Below are positions 7,914 to 18,398 of a DNA stretch of 64,000 bases, one piece after another; within the stretch, counting starts at the first letter, position 1; the number at the start of each line of letters is the position of its first letter. Position numbers and translations under genes: made by a program. The notes beneath the pieces were generated by a model. It made no database searches. It was not told the origin of the DNA and saw only the letters and a list, made by a program, of their open reading frames with translations. The stretch is from Bacteroidota bacterium (GTDB lineage Bacteria > Bacteroidota > Ignavibacteria > Ignavibacteriales > Ignavibacteriaceae): the NCBI GenBank assembly GCA_020161395.1, contig JAIUOE010000001.1, forward strand, positions 496,001 to 560,000, in the 5' to 3' direction.

Positions 7914-9791
7914 ATGCGTAAATATGATGTAATAGTAATTGGTGGCGGACATGCCGGAATAGAGGCATCTGTCGCTGCTGCAAGAATGGGATGTAAAACA
8001 GCCCTCGTTTCGATGGATAAGTATGCAACTGGAAGATTATCATGTAACCCCGCAGTAGGCGGAACGGCAAAGGGTCATCTGGTGCGTGAAATTGATGCTC
8101 TGGGTGGTGTTATGGGTGAGATTGCAGATCGTTCCGGGATACAGTTTAGAATGCTGAACAGAAGCAAAGGTCCCGCTGTCTGGTCACCAAGAAGCCAGAA
8201 TGACAGAGATATTTATTCCCAAATTGCCCTTGAAGTTGTGGAACGGACACCGAACCTTGAAATAATCTCTGAATCCATTGTTGAGATTCTTATTGAAGGT
8301 GGTAAGGTTACGGGTGTGAAAACAGCTCATGGTGAGGAAATAGATGCCAGGGCAGTTGTTCTTTCCTCCGGTACCTTCCTGAATGGATTAATGCACACGG
8401 GATTACAGGCAACCCCTGGTGGAAGATTTGGAGAAAAACCTGCAACAGGAATCACCGAATCTTTGATAAAAGCAGGATTTGAAACAGGAAGACTAAAAAC
8501 CGGAACTCCTCCAAGACTTCATAAAGATTCGATCGACTGGAGTGTTCTTGAGGAACAACCGGGCGATGAGTCTCCCCAGCCATTTTCTCACAGAACTGAC
8601 AAATCGCTGTTCCCGTTTTTACCTCAGGTTTCTTGTCACCTCACTTATACCGATGACAGAGTGCATAAAATACTCGAGAAGGGGTTTTCCAGTTCACCAA
8701 TGTTTACGGGAATCATACAGGGGACAGGTCCACGGTACTGCCCTTCGATTGAAGATAAAATCGTAAGGTTTTCTGATAAACCACGCCATCAGTTGTTTCT
8801 CGAGCCGGAAGGATTGAACTCTGAACTAATCTATGTGAATGGGTTTTCCACTTCGCTTCCTGCAGAGATTCAGCTTGAGGCTTTGAAACTGATAAAGGGA
8901 CTCGAGAATATTGTCATGGTTCGTCCCGGCTACGCGGTTGAATACGATTTCTTCCCTCCCCATCAAATAGACCTGACAATGGAAACCAAACTGGTTAAGG
9001 GATTGTATTTTGCCGGTCAGATAAACGGTACTTCAGGATATGAGGAAGCTGCAGCACAGGGTCTTATGGCGGGTATCAATGCTGCGCTTAAGCTCAGGAA
9101 TGAAAAGGAACTGGTTCTGAAAAGAAGTGAAGCTTACATTGGGGTTTTGGTTGATGATCTTGTAGGGAAATCAACCACAGAACCATACAGAATGTTTACT
9201 TCAAGAGCTGAACATCGGCTCCTTCTAAGACAGGATAATGCCGATACAAGGCTTTCTCATTACGGACACAGAATTGGAATGATCGATGATAATGAATTAA
9301 ACAGCGTTCGCGAAAAGGAAAACAATATCTTCCGCGGCATTGAGCTTTCAAAATCTGTTAAAATCACCCCCGATATTCTGAATCCTTTCCTTCAGGAATT
9401 CTCCTCCTCGGAGGTACAATTCTCCGAAACGGTCGAGAAAATTATCAAGCGACCTGAGATTGACGCATATAAGCTGGGAAGCCTGCTTAATGGAACTGAT
9501 TCATCTGAACTCAAGACAATCTTAAGCGACAAAGAGACTGCATTTCAGATAGAACTGACCCTGAAATATGAAGGCTACATAACCAGACAGCAGGACACTA
9601 TCAACAAACTCGAAAAATATGAAGACCGCTCAATTCCCATAGACCTTGATTATAAACAGGTTCAATCGCTTTCCGCTGAAGGAAGAGAGAAACTTTCAAG
9701 AGTAAAACCACGAAATATCGGACAGGCTTCCCGCATTTCAGGTGTTACTCCTTCAGATATTTCTATCTTAATGGTATATTTGAATAAGTGA
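7914..9791 (+). CDS. mnmG: tRNA uridine-5-carboxymethylaminomethyl(34) synthesis enzyme MnmG
   Basis: MnmG is the FAD-dependent partner of MnmE in U34 tRNA modification. The 625-aa product has the N-terminal dinucleotide-binding motif GGGHAG (residues 10-15), the [13 protein letters not shown] signature and [11 protein letters not shown], followed by [10 protein letters not shown] and the C-terminal helical domain ending [18 protein letters not shown]. The length is normal. It is the first gene of a compact plus-strand run with rsmG 23 nt downstream, and follows the repeat array and the two parS-like sites. No strong ribosome-binding site is visible before the ATG. Confidence 0.98.
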   Translation: MRKYDVIVIGGGHAGIEASVAAARMGCKTALVSMDKYATGRLSCNPAVGGTAKGHLVREIDALGGVMGEIADRSGIQFRMLNRSKGPAVWSPRSQNDRDIYSQIALEVVERTPNLEIISESIVEILIEGGKVTGVKTAHGEEIDARAVVLSSGTFLNGLMHTGLQATPGGRFGEKPATGITESLIKAGFETGRLKTGTPPRLHKDSIDWSVLEEQPGDESPQPFSHRTDKSLFPFLPQVSCHLTYTDDRVHKILEKGFSSSPMFTGIIQGTGPRYCPSIEDKIVRFSDKPRHQLFLEPEGLNSELIYVNGFSTSLPAEIQLEALKLIKGLENIVMVRPGYAVEYDFFPPHQIDLTMETKLVKGLYFAGQINGTSGYEEAAAQGLMAGINAALKLRNEKELVLKRSEAYIGVLVDDLVGKSTTEPYRMFTSRAEHRLLLRQDNADTRLSHYGHRIGMIDDNELNSVREKENNIFRGIELSKSVKITPDILNPFLQEFSSSEVQFSETVEKIIKRPEIDAYKLGSLLNGTDSSELKTILSDKETAFQIELTLKYEGYITRQQDTINKLEKYEDRSIPIDLDYKQVQSLSAEGREKLSRVKPRNIGQASRISGVTPSDISILMVYLNK

Positions 9792-9814
9792 TTTAAGATA
9801 TTTCGGAGAAATTA

Positions 9815-10495
9815 TTGATATCTGTTGATACTTATTTAAGACAACTAACCCACTTTTTTTGGGAAAACAACCAGAACCCTGACGAAAACACGCTGGGAAG
9901 ACTTGCGTTTTTTGCCGGACTTCTTGCAGAAAAGAACGAAGTAATCAATCTTGTTTCGCGCAAGGATATAGCAAATGTTGTTGAAAATCATGTTTTCATT
10001 TCGGCATATATCTCCAAATTTTTACCTGAACGGGCGACCACATTCCTTGACATCGGCTCGGGTGGCGGGCTGCCGGGCATACCATTCGCAATCATGAGAC
10101 CCGATCTTCAGGGTGTACTTGTCGATTCCATAACGAAAAAGACAAGCGCTGTCTCGGAGTTTGTGGATAAACTTATGCTAAGAAATGTGATTGTCGAAAA
10201 TACAAGGGTGGAGGGTGTCGAGTTTGTTAAAAAATATGCGGGAAAATTCGACATAATCATCAGCAGAGCAACAGTTGATCTTTTATCTCTCGTCCAGTTC
10301 TCAGTCCCCCTGATAAAAGACAAGGCAGCAATGCTCATAATCAAGGGAGGCGATATCACCGCCGAGTTTGAGGAGGCGAAAGCCAAATATGGCTATATGT
10401 TCAAAAGATCAACGATCTATGAATTAAGATATAAACCAACAAATACCAAGAATGAAAAAGGTAAAAAACTTGTTTACCTGGAGTTATACAAATGA
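9815..10495 (+). CDS. rsmG: 16S rRNA (guanine(527)-N7)-methyltransferase RsmG
   Basis: RsmG is a SAM-dependent methylase acting on G527 of 16S rRNA. The 226-aa product has the glycine-rich SAM site FLDIGSGGGLPGIPFAI at about residues 74-90. Further family landmarks are KKTSAVSEFV and IISRATVDL. The chosen start is TTG at 9815, supported by GGAGA 6 nt upstream; no in-frame ATG precedes the conserved N-terminus. It follows mnmG by 23 nt, the standard gidA-gidB order, and overlaps murQ by 4 nt. Confidence 0.95.
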   Translation: MISVDTYLRQLTHFFWENNQNPDENTLGRLAFFAGLLAEKNEVINLVSRKDIANVVENHVFISAYISKFLPERATTFLDIGSGGGLPGIPFAIMRPDLQGVLVDSITKKTSAVSEFVDKLMLRNVIVENTRVEGVEFVKKYAGKFDIIISRATVDLLSLVQFSVPLIKDKAAMLIIKGGDITAEFEEAKAKYGYMFKRSTIYELRYKPTNTKNEKGKKLVYLELYK

Positions 10496-11427
10496 TCCTG
10501 AACGGTACCGACCAGTCCCTTTTTAATGAAATTGCCAACCTGTCGACAGAACAGAGAAATCCCCGCTCAATGGAAATAGATGCTGCCTCCGTGGATGAAA
10601 TTCTCCACATTATGAATGAGGAGGACAAGACCGTTCCGTTTGCCGTTGAGAAAGAGATTCCATATATCTCTAAAGCTGTTGATGCAATCGTAAAGGCACT
10701 TAAAAACGGAGGGAGACTGCTTTACTTCGGAGCCGGCACTTCAGGCAGACTGGGTGTAGTGGATGCCTCTGAATGCCCCCCTACATTTGGAACCCCTTTC
10801 GGCATGATCGAAGGATATATTGCAGGCGGAAAAGAGGCAATGTTCAGAGCACAGGAAGGTGCCGAAGACCACGAAATAAATGGTGAAAGGGATGTAATTG
10901 CCGCCGGTGTTACTGCAAACGATGTTGTGTGCGGAATCGCCGCAAGCAGAAGAACCCCTTATGTAATCGGTGCTGTAAAAAAAGCAAAGGAAATCGGGGC
11001 AACTACTGTTTATATAACCTGTACTCCAAGAGAAGCATTTAACATTGAATCGGTGGATATTCCAATCTGCCCCTATGTTGGACCGGAGGTGGTAATGGGC
11101 TCAACGAGAATGAAAAGCGGTACTGCACAGAAACTGGTTTTAAACATGCTTACCACCTGCTCCATGATCAGAATGGGCAAGGTTTATGAAAACATGATGA
11201 TCGATCTCCAGATGACAAACAAGAAACTTGTGGAGAGAGCAAAAAGAGTTGTAATGACCATAACCGGTCTTGGCTATGATGAAGCCACAGAATATCTCAC
11301 TGATGCAGGTGGACATGTGAAAACCGCACTCGTGATGATAAAGGCAAATGTCTCTGCTGAGGAAGCAAAAAGAAGACTCGATTTAACTGACGGCTTTGTA
11401 AGAAAAGCCATAGAATTTGTTGATTAA
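10492..11427 (+). CDS. murQ: N-acetylmuramic acid 6-phosphate etherase
   Basis: MurQ cleaves the lactyl ether of MurNAc-6-phosphate to give GlcNAc-6-phosphate and D-lactate, for recycling of cell-wall sugars. The 311-aa product contains the SIS-domain signature LYFGAGTSGRLGVVDASECP. The GSTRMKSGTAQKLVLNML motif is also complete, as is LTDAGGHVKTALVM. It overlaps rsmG by 4 nt and the next gene by 11 nt, so it is inside an operon. No MurNAc transporter or kinase is nearby. Confidence 0.95.
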   Translation: MILNGTDQSLFNEIANLSTEQRNPRSMEIDAASVDEILHIMNEEDKTVPFAVEKEIPYISKAVDAIVKALKNGGRLLYFGAGTSGRLGVVDASECPPTFGTPFGMIEGYIAGGKEAMFRAQEGAEDHEINGERDVIAAGVTANDVVCGIAASRRTPYVIGAVKKAKEIGATTVYITCTPREAFNIESVDIPICPYVGPEVVMGSTRMKSGTAQKLVLNMLTTCSMIRMGKVYENMMIDLQMTNKKLVERAKRVVMTITGLGYDEATEYLTDAGGHVKTALVMIKANVSAEEAKRRLDLTDGFVRKAIEFVD

Positions 11428-12175
11428 CAATAGATTAAAACATACATTTATATTATTTGTTTTATTATTTTCTTCTGTAATTTCTCAGTCGTCAGACCTC
11501 GAGAAATTTGGAGATTACGGGGAGAGTATTTTAAAAACCTCTACCCGGTTCAATAATAACGATCTGCTCAACTACGGAATTACTGCCGGAAGCACTTTGC
11601 TGGCATATAATTTCGATGAAGATGTGAACAACTTCTTCAAAAAAAACAAAACTCCCCTTCTTAATCCACTTCGGGAATTCAATAAATATTCGGTTTATGC
11701 AGTCTTCGCATCAGCAGGCGCTCTTTATCTTCAGGGAAGTATTTACGATAACGCCAAAAATAAAGACCTGGGATTAAAGCTGGGCTCAGCCCTGATTTAT
11801 TCCACTCTCGTCAATCAGGCTCTTAAGATGCTGACAGGCAGAGAGAGACCAACCATTTCAGATGACAATTCCAACTTCCACTTTTTCAGGACCTCCTGGG
11901 ATGAAACTTCCTTCCCCTCGGGCCACTCGACTGCCGGATTTGCATTTGCCTCTGTGATGGCACTTTCCACCGATAATGATCTGGAAAAGGTTGTTTACTG
12001 GTCGATTGCCGGTTTGATGGCGTTTGAGCGGCTCTACAACCACCACCACTGGCTTTCTGATGTAGTGTTGGGTTCTGCCATTGGTTATTTCACAGGAAGC
12101 CTTATTGGCAGCAAAAACAGCAACAATCCGGCAACCATCACTGTTCCGGTATTCGTTATAAACTACCGGTTTTGA
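11417..12175 (+). CDS. PAP2-superfamily membrane phosphatase
   Basis: This is a phosphatidic-acid-phosphatase type 2 protein, 252 aa as read from a TTG that overlaps the end of murQ. The N-terminus (HTFILFVLLFSSVISQS) is a probable signal peptide. The three catalytic motifs are present: KMLTGRERP (motif 1), SFPSGHST (motif 2) and ERLYNHHHWLSD (motif 3, with Asp). A likely substrate is an isoprenoid or lipid phosphate at the cell envelope, but which one cannot be told. It sits between murQ and mfd with a 4-nt gap to mfd, so it is probably co-transcribed. The TTG start is uncertain by a few codons. Confidence 0.88.
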   Translation: MLINNRLKHTFILFVLLFSSVISQSSDLEKFGDYGESILKTSTRFNNNDLLNYGITAGSTLLAYNFDEDVNNFFKKNKTPLLNPLREFNKYSVYAVFASAGALYLQGSIYDNAKNKDLGLKLGSALIYSTLVNQALKMLTGRERPTISDDNSNFHFFRTSWDETSFPSGHSTAGFAFASVMALSTDNDLEKVVYWSIAGLMAFERLYNHHHWLSDVVLGSAIGYFTGSLIGSKNSNNPATITVPVFVINYRF

Positions 12176-12179
12176 TTGA

Positions 12180-15100
12180 ATGGAAAATTTTGAGTTGATC
12201 TCCCTCTTTGGGAATTATAAGGAAATCCGAAATATTGTCAAAGCTGTCTCAGCGGAAAAAGGAAAACTTCACACTCTTTCCTACCTTCCTGGCAGTTCGA
12301 AAACCCTGATTGCTCTTCAGTTAAAGCTGAAGTTCGACAGAATAATGCTGCTCGTTCCTTCCGTGAAGGATGTTCTGGAAACTTCCACTGAAATCAAGCT
12401 AATGGGTGTAAAGTCTCCTGTAATTTCCATTTCTGAATTCAACTCAAAAAAGATTCAGGAGACGCTCAACAATCTTTCCTCTCTGAACGGCTACTTCCTG
12501 ATCTCCACTTATGATATCCTTCTCGTAAAACTACCTTCCAAAAGGGATTTTTCGGAGAGCCTCTACAAATTTTCTACAGGTGATTCGATATCATACGACA
12601 AGTTTGTGGCGCTCCTTGCCGGATACAATTACAAGCGCGAGAAATATGTGGAGGAGAGCGGATTCTTCGCTCAAAGGGGAGCGATAATTGATTTTTGGTC
12701 TCACAGTGAATCGATGCCTGTCCGCGTTGAGTTCGATGGTGATTTCATCGAGTCAATAAGGTTTTTCGATCCGGAGAACCAAAGATCGGTACAGATGGTC
12801 GATTCGGCTACAATTTCCCCTGAACTGGAAGAGCTCTCGACTAACGATGAGAACACATTTGAGGATGACATTTTCGACTATGTCACTGATTCACTGATAA
12901 TTGCGGACGATTACTATCTTCGAGAAGCTTCCTACAAGGAAGTGAAGATTTCTGCCCCCGATGATGAAGTAGAGATTGACTCTGTCAGCGAACCCGTCTA
13001 CAACGAGGATGCATTCCTTGATGAGTTTCCGGAAGATGTTGAAGAGATTGATGAGACAAAAAAGTCTGCTAAAATCGCATTTTCTGAAATTATGAAAAAA
13101 GGGGGGAACACCTGGCTCGTCGAATCAGGACTTTCGATTGATAACTCGCTCAGTCTGGATATTGCCGCTGCTCCTTCAATAAACTCCAATTATGCACTTT
13201 TGTTCAAGACCCTAACTCAGTTTTCGGAAAACGGGTACAGCATTAATATTGCTGTAGAGAATGATATTCAATTCGACAGACTGAAGGATCTCATCTACAA
13301 TGCAAAAGATGAATTCGGGTTGATGATCGAAGACGGTACCATCAAATTTACGATGCTTCCCCTGAAGGAGGGGTTCTTCCTTAAGTCCGAGAAAGTTCTG
13401 ATTCTCTCCGACTATCAGATTTTCGGAAAACCTTTCAGAACAAAAATCGTCAACTACAAAAGAGCTGTCAAGTCGAGAAGAAACGAACTGGCATCGATTA
13501 AGCCCGGTGATTTTGTCGTCCACGAAGAGTATGGAATCGGTAGATACGCAGGTCTTCATTCAGTTAAAATCGGTGACATCGAACAGGAATCGATGAAGCT
13601 CCTGTTTGGCGAGGGTGGAGTGGTTTTTGTGAATCTTAACTACCTGCATCTCGTAAAAAAATATTCCTCAAAAGAGGGGGTCGAGCCACGCATCTCAATT
13701 CTGGGTACCAATACCTGGGAAAATGCAAAGACCAAGGCGAAGAAAAAAATCCGTGAAATTGCAAGGGATTTGATTGAATTGTATGCGCGAAGAAAATCGA
13801 CAAAGGGGTTTTCGTTCGCCGGCGATACTGTCTGGCAAAAGGAACTTGAAGCCTCGTTTATTTATGAGGACACCCCCGATCAGATAAAAGTGACAAATGA
13901 AATAAAAGAGGATATGGAGAGCGTCAGCCCCATGGACAGACTGGTCTGCGGGGATGTTGGCTTCGGAAAAACAGAAGTGGCGGTCAGAGCGGCTTTTAAG
14001 GCTGTGCAGGACAACAAACAGGTTAGTGTCCTTGTTCCTACAACAATTCTCGCTGAACAGCACTACAACACCTTCCGCGACCGGTTGAATCAGTTCCCCG
14101 TCCGGGTGGAAGTGATGTCAAGATTCCAGTCGAAAGCACGCCAAAAAGAGATTGTGGAAAAACTGAAACAGGGAGAAGTGGATATTGTAATCGGTACCCA
14201 CCGCCTCATTTCAAAAGATATCGAATTCAAAGATCTGGGCTTACTTATAATCGACGAGGAACACAGGTTTGGTGTGAAGGCGAAGGAGAAGCTCCGTTCG
14301 ATGAGAGTTAATGTCGATACTCTTACCCTGACAGCGACACCAATACCAAGAACTCTCAATTTCTCACTTCACGGTGCACGCGACCTTTCCATAATGGCAA
14401 CACCCCCCGCTAACAGACAGCCCGTTTATACAAAAGTCGATCTTTTCGACATCAGGAAAATTCGGGAGTGGCTGCTTTCCGAGTTTGCCCGAAACGGACA
14501 GGTTTATATTGTTCACGACAGAATAATGTCGATCCACAAACTTGGTGATTACATAAAACGGTTTGTACCCGAAGCAATAATCGGGGTCGCTCATGGAAGA
14601 ATGACCCCTGACCAGCTCGAAGATGTGATCCACGGCTTTCTGCAAAGAAAATTTAATGTTCTTCTTTCCACAAAAATTATCGAGTCGGGTATCGATATTC
14701 CGAATGTAAACACAATTATCGTAAACAGAGCCGACCGTTTTGGCCTTGCCGAACTTCATCAGTTGAGAGGAAGAGTGGGACGGTCTGACAGACAGGCTTA
14801 TGCTTTTTTCCTTGTCCCTTCCCTCACCGCACTAAAGAAGCAGACCTTGAAGCGTTTAAGGGCGATTGAGGAGTTTAACGAACTTGGTGCTGGATTTAAT
14901 CTCGCCATGAGAGACCTTGAAATCCGTGGTGCAGGTAACCTCCTCGGCACGGAACAAAGCGGTTTTATAACAGATGTGGGTTTTGACATGTATATGAAAC
15001 TTGTGGGCGAAGCCGTGGAGGAACTGAAGCATACCGAGTTTAAGGAAGTGTTCAAGCATCTCGGCAAATCCACTCAGAGAACTGATCCAAAAATCGATAC

Positions 15101-15575
15101 ATTCTTTGAAATAGGAATACCCGAACAGTTTATGCCGGATCAGACTGACAGGTTAAACTTCTACACCTCTCTCATCTCCGCCGGCACTCTGAAAGAAATT
15201 GATGATATAAAAGAGGAACTTGGTGACAGGTTCGGACTTCTGCCGGTAACAGCCAAAAGGCTCGTCCTGACAGCCCGGATGCGGTACTATGCATCATGGG
15301 CGATGTTCGACAGAGTAATCATTCAACGGAACCGCATAATGCTGGTGCTCCCCCACAAAGACAGGGAAGAGTTCTACGAATACAACTTTAAAGTCCTGCT
15401 GCATCTCGTAATGACAAAGTACAGGGATTCAATCAAATTTGATCAGCAGCGCGATTCCATGAAATTGATAATTGAGAAAACTTTCGAAACCCCGGAAAAA
15501 GTTATCGATTATCTTATGGATTTGTTTCAGCAGATTATGAGTCTTTATGGTGTGAAAAAAGAAGAAACAGAATAA
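12180..15575 (+). CDS. mfd: Transcription-repair coupling factor Mfd
   Basis: Mfd is a DNA translocase that removes RNA polymerase stalled at lesions and recruits UvrA. The 1131-aa product has the UvrB-homology region at the N-terminus, the RNA-polymerase-interacting segment (GDFVVHEEYGIGRYAGL, about 440-460), Walker A GDVGFGKT at 591-598 and DEEH at 692-695. The TRG region QLRGRVGRSDRQAYAFF and the C-terminal TRCF domain follow. An acidic, probably disordered stretch lies at about 215-300, rich in D/E (for example DEFPEDVEEIDETKK). The start is ATG 4 nt after the PAP2 stop. The next gene is convergent. Confidence 0.97.
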   Translation: MENFELISLFGNYKEIRNIVKAVSAEKGKLHTLSYLPGSSKTLIALQLKLKFDRIMLLVPSVKDVLETSTEIKLMGVKSPVISISEFNSKKIQETLNNLSSLNGYFLISTYDILLVKLPSKRDFSESLYKFSTGDSISYDKFVALLAGYNYKREKYVEESGFFAQRGAIIDFWSHSESMPVRVEFDGDFIESIRFFDPENQRSVQMVDSATISPELEELSTNDENTFEDDIFDYVTDSLIIADDYYLREASYKEVKISAPDDEVEIDSVSEPVYNEDAFLDEFPEDVEEIDETKKSAKIAFSEIMKKGGNTWLVESGLSIDNSLSLDIAAAPSINSNYALLFKTLTQFSENGYSINIAVENDIQFDRLKDLIYNAKDEFGLMIEDGTIKFTMLPLKEGFFLKSEKVLILSDYQIFGKPFRTKIVNYKRAVKSRRNELASIKPGDFVVHEEYGIGRYAGLHSVKIGDIEQESMKLLFGEGGVVFVNLNYLHLVKKYSSKEGVEPRISILGTNTWENAKTKAKKKIREIARDLIELYARRKSTKGFSFAGDTVWQKELEASFIYEDTPDQIKVTNEIKEDMESVSPMDRLVCGDVGFGKTEVAVRAAFKAVQDNKQVSVLVPTTILAEQHYNTFRDRLNQFPVRVEVMSRFQSKARQKEIVEKLKQGEVDIVIGTHRLISKDIEFKDLGLLIIDEEHRFGVKAKEKLRSMRVNVDTLTLTATPIPRTLNFSLHGARDLSIMATPPANRQPVYTKVDLFDIRKIREWLLSEFARNGQVYIVHDRIMSIHKLGDYIKRFVPEAIIGVAHGRMTPDQLEDVIHGFLQRKFNVLLSTKIIESGIDIPNVNTIIVNRADRFGLAELHQLRGRVGRSDRQAYAFFLVPSLTALKKQTLKRLRAIEEFNELGAGFNLAMRDLEIRGAGNLLGTEQSGFITDVGFDMYMKLVGEAVEELKHTEFKEVFKHLGKSTQRTDPKIDTFFEIGIPEQFMPDQTDRLNFYTSLISAGTLKEIDDIKEELGDRFGLLPVTAKRLVLTARMRYYASWAMFDRVIIQRNRIMLVLPHKDREEFYEYNFKVLLHLVMTKYRDSIKFDQQRDSMKLIIEKTFETPEKVIDYLMDLFQQIMSLYGVKKEETE

Positions 15576-15583
15576 GCCGGGTA

Positions 15584-15808
15584 CTAATCCTGAGTTGTAT
15601 CCTTTTCTGTCTTCTCTTTTTTAAATGAAAATGTCATCACAAAACCTGTGAATGCTCCGTACAGGGTGGTGTAGAGTGCGTTGCTCTGAATCGGACAACC
15701 GTTTTTGCACCCGATAAAGTAATAATATCCGTATCCTGCCAGTCCGCCAAGTAAAATCCCGGCGGTCATGATGATTATTTTTTTTCTGTTCATAATTCTC
15801 CATTTCAT
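15584..15808 (-). CDS. DUF6132-type small membrane protein
   Basis: This is a 74-aa protein with two membrane segments around a conserved Cys-containing turn, FIGCKNGCPIQSNALYTTLYG, resembling the DUF6132 family of Bacteroidetes and relatives. The function is unknown. The more likely start is the second Met (MNRKKIII), because MKWRI is not conserved-looking and the hydrophobic segment follows at once. It is convergent with mfd (8-nt gap) and divergent from mscL. The two Cys could bind metal or form a disulphide, but this is speculative. Confidence 0.7.
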   Translation of the reverse strand: MKWRIMNRKKIIIMTAGILLGGLAGYGYYYFIGCKNGCPIQSNALYTTLYGAFTGFVMTFSFKKEKTEKDTTQD

Positions 15809-15908
15809 TTTTCTGTTGGATGCTTTAAATTCGTTAAGGTTTCAAAAGCGAAGAAATCACAAAAAAGTTTATTTTTACTCGTTAATTATTTAAAATAAGG
15901 AAAGCAGT

Positions 15909-16322
15909 ATGAAAAATTTCATGTCGGAATTCAAAACTTTTGCCATGCGCGGCAATGTAATTGACCTGGCCGTCGGTGTGATCATCGGTGGAGCATTTGG
16001 TAAAATCGTTGCATCTTTTATTAATGATGTAGTGATGCCCCCGATAGGCTTGATCCTTGGTGGTGTCGACTTCAAAAATCTGAAAGTGTTGCTTAAGGCA
16101 GGATCGAAAGACGGCGACAAGGTAATCGACCCTGTTTATATCAGCTATGGTGCTTTTATAAATACAGCAATCGAATTTTTGATAATAGCTTTTGTAATCT
16201 TTCTGGCTGTAAAAGGTATTAACGCATTGAAGAAGAAGGAAGAAACCGCTCCCGCTGCTCCAAAACCGCCGGCAGAGGATATTGTTCTCCTTACTGAAAT
16301 CAGAGATCTGCTAAAAAAGTAA
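15909..16322 (+). CDS. mscL: Large-conductance mechanosensitive channel
   Basis: MscL is a pentameric inner-membrane pore that opens under hypo-osmotic shock. The 137-aa length is standard. The N-terminal helix [20 protein letters not shown] contains the gate. The second membrane segment ([18 protein letters not shown]) and a C-terminal charged helix ending [10 protein letters not shown] are present. A ribosome-binding AAGGAAAG lies 6 nt before the ATG. It is monocistronic and ends at a shared bidirectional terminator. Confidence 0.97.
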   Translation: MKNFMSEFKTFAMRGNVIDLAVGVIIGGAFGKIVASFINDVVMPPIGLILGGVDFKNLKVLLKAGSKDGDKVIDPVYISYGAFINTAIEFLIIAFVIFLAVKGINALKKKEETAPAAPKPPAEDIVLLTEIRDLLKK

Positions 16323-16339
16323 AGTTTTAAAATGAAAAA

Positions 16340-16367
16340 GCGACCGGGGAAACCGGTCGCTTTTTTT
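16340..16367. terminator. Bidirectional terminator between mscL and hslU
   Basis: A perfect 8-bp stem GCGACCGG / CCGGTCGC with loop GGAAA is followed by seven T on the plus strand and preceded by an A tract on the other side. It ends mscL, and reads into the hslU stop from the opposite strand. Confidence 0.9.
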
Positions 16368-17733
16368 ATAATATGTATTTACTAAGATCGCGATCCGTGA
16401 CTATTTTTTCAAGTTTTTGTCTCACCATCTCACCCGTAATCTCTATTAAATGATCCGGCATTATGTCGGGTACATTAAACAAAATCTCATCGAGAAGGGT
16501 TGTGAGAATTGTGTGAAGTCTTCTCGCTCCAATATTCTCAACCTGTTCGTTTGCCTTTTGTGCGAGTCGTGCAGTTTCTCTAATGCCATCCTCTTTGAAC
16601 TCAACCCTGACTCCTTCCACTTCGAGAAGAGCTGCATACTGTTTCAACAGGGCATTTTGAGGAATGGTCAGAATTTTAATAAAATCATCTTCGGTCAGAC
16701 TCTTAAGCTCAACCCTGATAGGAAAACGACCCTGCAATTCCGGAATTAAATCGGATGGTTTCGAAACATGAAAGGCACCTGATGCGATAAAGAGGACATG
16801 GTCGGTTTTAACAACTCCGTACTTTGTGTTCACATTGGAGCCCTCAACTATCGGAAGAAGATCTCTCTGCACTCCCTCTCTTGATACATCCGGTCCGTTC
16901 CCTTTGCCACCACCAGCTATCTTGTCAATCTCGTCGATGAATACTATCCCCGTGTTTTCCGCACGCATGATAGCTTCTTTATAAACGGAATCGAGATCAA
17001 TCAGTTTTTGAGCTTCCTCCTCCGTCATCAAATCGCGGGCTTCTCTTATCGATGTTTTTCTTTTCTTCTTCTTCTTTGGCATCATGGATGACATGATTTC
17101 CTGAATATTGATTCCGAGATCATCGCCACCAAATGGACCCATAACCTGCATCCCCACTGCAGCCTGTTGAATGTCGTACTCAACCATTTTTTCATCGAGC
17201 TCGCCATTTCTGAGTTTTTCCCTCATCCACTCGCGGGTCTTCTGATTCTGATATGCATCACTCCCCTGCTCTTCTTCAGGATCACCCTGGAAGTTTTTCC
17301 TCACCGGTGGAATAAGGATATCAAGTATCCGTTCTTCTGCGAGAGCGACTGCTTTTGTTCTCACTTCGGCGGTCTTTTCCGATTTTACCATATTTACCGA
17401 AAACTCGACAAGGTCTCTAACAATAGACTCCACATCTCTGCCAACATATCCGACTTCTGTAAATTTGGAAGCTTCCACTTTCACAAAAGGAGCGTCAACC
17501 AGCTTTGCGAGTCTTCTGGCAATCTCTGTTTTACCAACGCCGGTAGGACCGATAAGAATGATGTTGTTTGGCATAATCTCATCTCTTATGGCTCCCTGGA
17601 TTTGCTGCCGTCTCCATCTGTTTCTTAGTGCAATAGCCACAGCTCTTTTTGCATCATCCTGTCCGATGATGTATTTATTCAACTCCCCAACTATTTTTGT
17701 TGGTGTCAAGTCATTGTTACTATAGGGGTTCAA
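16366..17733 (-). CDS. hslU: ATP-dependent protease ATPase subunit HslU
   Basis: HslU is a AAA+ unfoldase hexamer feeding the HslV peptidase. The 455-aa product has Walker A GPTGVGKT at 62-69 and the [15 protein letters not shown] motif. Walker B is [10 protein letters not shown], and [12 protein letters not shown] belongs to sensor 1/arginine-finger region. An I-domain insertion with a basic run ([12 protein letters not shown]) lies around 220-235. The C-terminal DRDLSKYIL is the tail that docks into HslV. It overlaps hslV by 4 nt, so they are translationally coupled. Confidence 0.97.
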   Translation of the reverse strand: MNPYSNNDLTPTKIVGELNKYIIGQDDAKRAVAIALRNRWRRQQIQGAIRDEIMPNNIILIGPTGVGKTEIARRLAKLVDAPFVKVEASKFTEVGYVGRDVESIVRDLVEFSVNMVKSEKTAEVRTKAVALAEERILDILIPPVRKNFQGDPEEEQGSDAYQNQKTREWMREKLRNGELDEKMVEYDIQQAAVGMQVMGPFGGDDLGINIQEIMSSMMPKKKKKRKTSIREARDLMTEEEAQKLIDLDSVYKEAIMRAENTGIVFIDEIDKIAGGGKGNGPDVSREGVQRDLLPIVEGSNVNTKYGVVKTDHVLFIASGAFHVSKPSDLIPELQGRFPIRVELKSLTEDDFIKILTIPQNALLKQYAALLEVEGVRVEFKEDGIRETARLAQKANEQVENIGARRLHTILTTLLDEILFNVPDIMPDHLIEITGEMVRQKLEKIVTDRDLSKYIL

Positions 17734-18287
17734 TGCGTCTCCTCTTGGTTTTCTATCGTTTCGACGACAATATTTTTGTTTGTATAGATACAGATTTCCG
17801 AAGCTGTTTCCAGACTCTCTTTTACAATTTCCTTCGCAGTGAGTGTGCTGAATTTCTTGAGCATTTTAGCAGCAGCAAGAGCAAAGTTTCCACCCGAGCC
17901 AATGGCTACTATTTTATCCTGAGGCTCTATTACATCACCGTTTCCAGAGATTATAAGGGCTGTGTCGGCTGATACAACGGCAAGCAGAGCTTCAAGTTTG
18001 CGGAGGTATCTGTCAGTCCTCCACTCTTTGGCAAGCTCCACAGCGGCACGGTTTACATTACCCCTGTATTGCTCCAGTTTGTCTTCAAACCGTTCCATCA
18101 GGGTGAAGGCATCTGCTGATGCACCTGCAAACCCGCATAAAACTTTACCGCCCGATATCTTTCTGATTTTCATTGCATTGTGTTTCATGATAGTATTGCC
18201 AAGAGTGACCTGACCATCACCACCAATTGCTGCAACGCCGTTATGAATTATCCCGATAATCGTGGTAGATCTGATTTTAGCTTCCAT
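17730..18287 (-). CDS. hslV: ATP-dependent protease peptidase subunit HslV
   Basis: HslV is a threonine peptidase of the proteasome type that forms a dodecamer with HslU. The 185-aa protein has the catalytic TTI (residues 8-10) preceded by a short propeptide MEAKIRS that must be removed, as in other Bacteroidetes relatives, whereas E. coli HslV starts [14 protein letters not shown] and [13 protein letters not shown] are diagnostic. It is the first gene of the hslV-hslU pair. Confidence 0.97.
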   Translation of the reverse strand: MEAKIRSTTIIGIIHNGVAAIGGDGQVTLGNTIMKHNAMKIRKISGGKVLCGFAGASADAFTLMERFEDKLEQYRGNVNRAAVELAKEWRTDRYLRKLEALLAVVSADTALIISGNGDVIEPQDKIVAIGSGGNFALAAAKMLKKFSTLTAKEIVKESLETASEICIYTNKNIVVETIENQEETH

Positions 18288-18398
18288 CTTATTCCTGTTT
18301 CTGACTTTATGTCCAATTAAAAAATAATTAAAACCCGGATTTAATTTATGGATTCTGATCCTGTTTTTTTGTGACGCAATCTTTGCCCTTATCCAGGG

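Noticed and set aside
17167-17628. 153-codon plus-strand frame
   Set aside because: Antisense to hslU.
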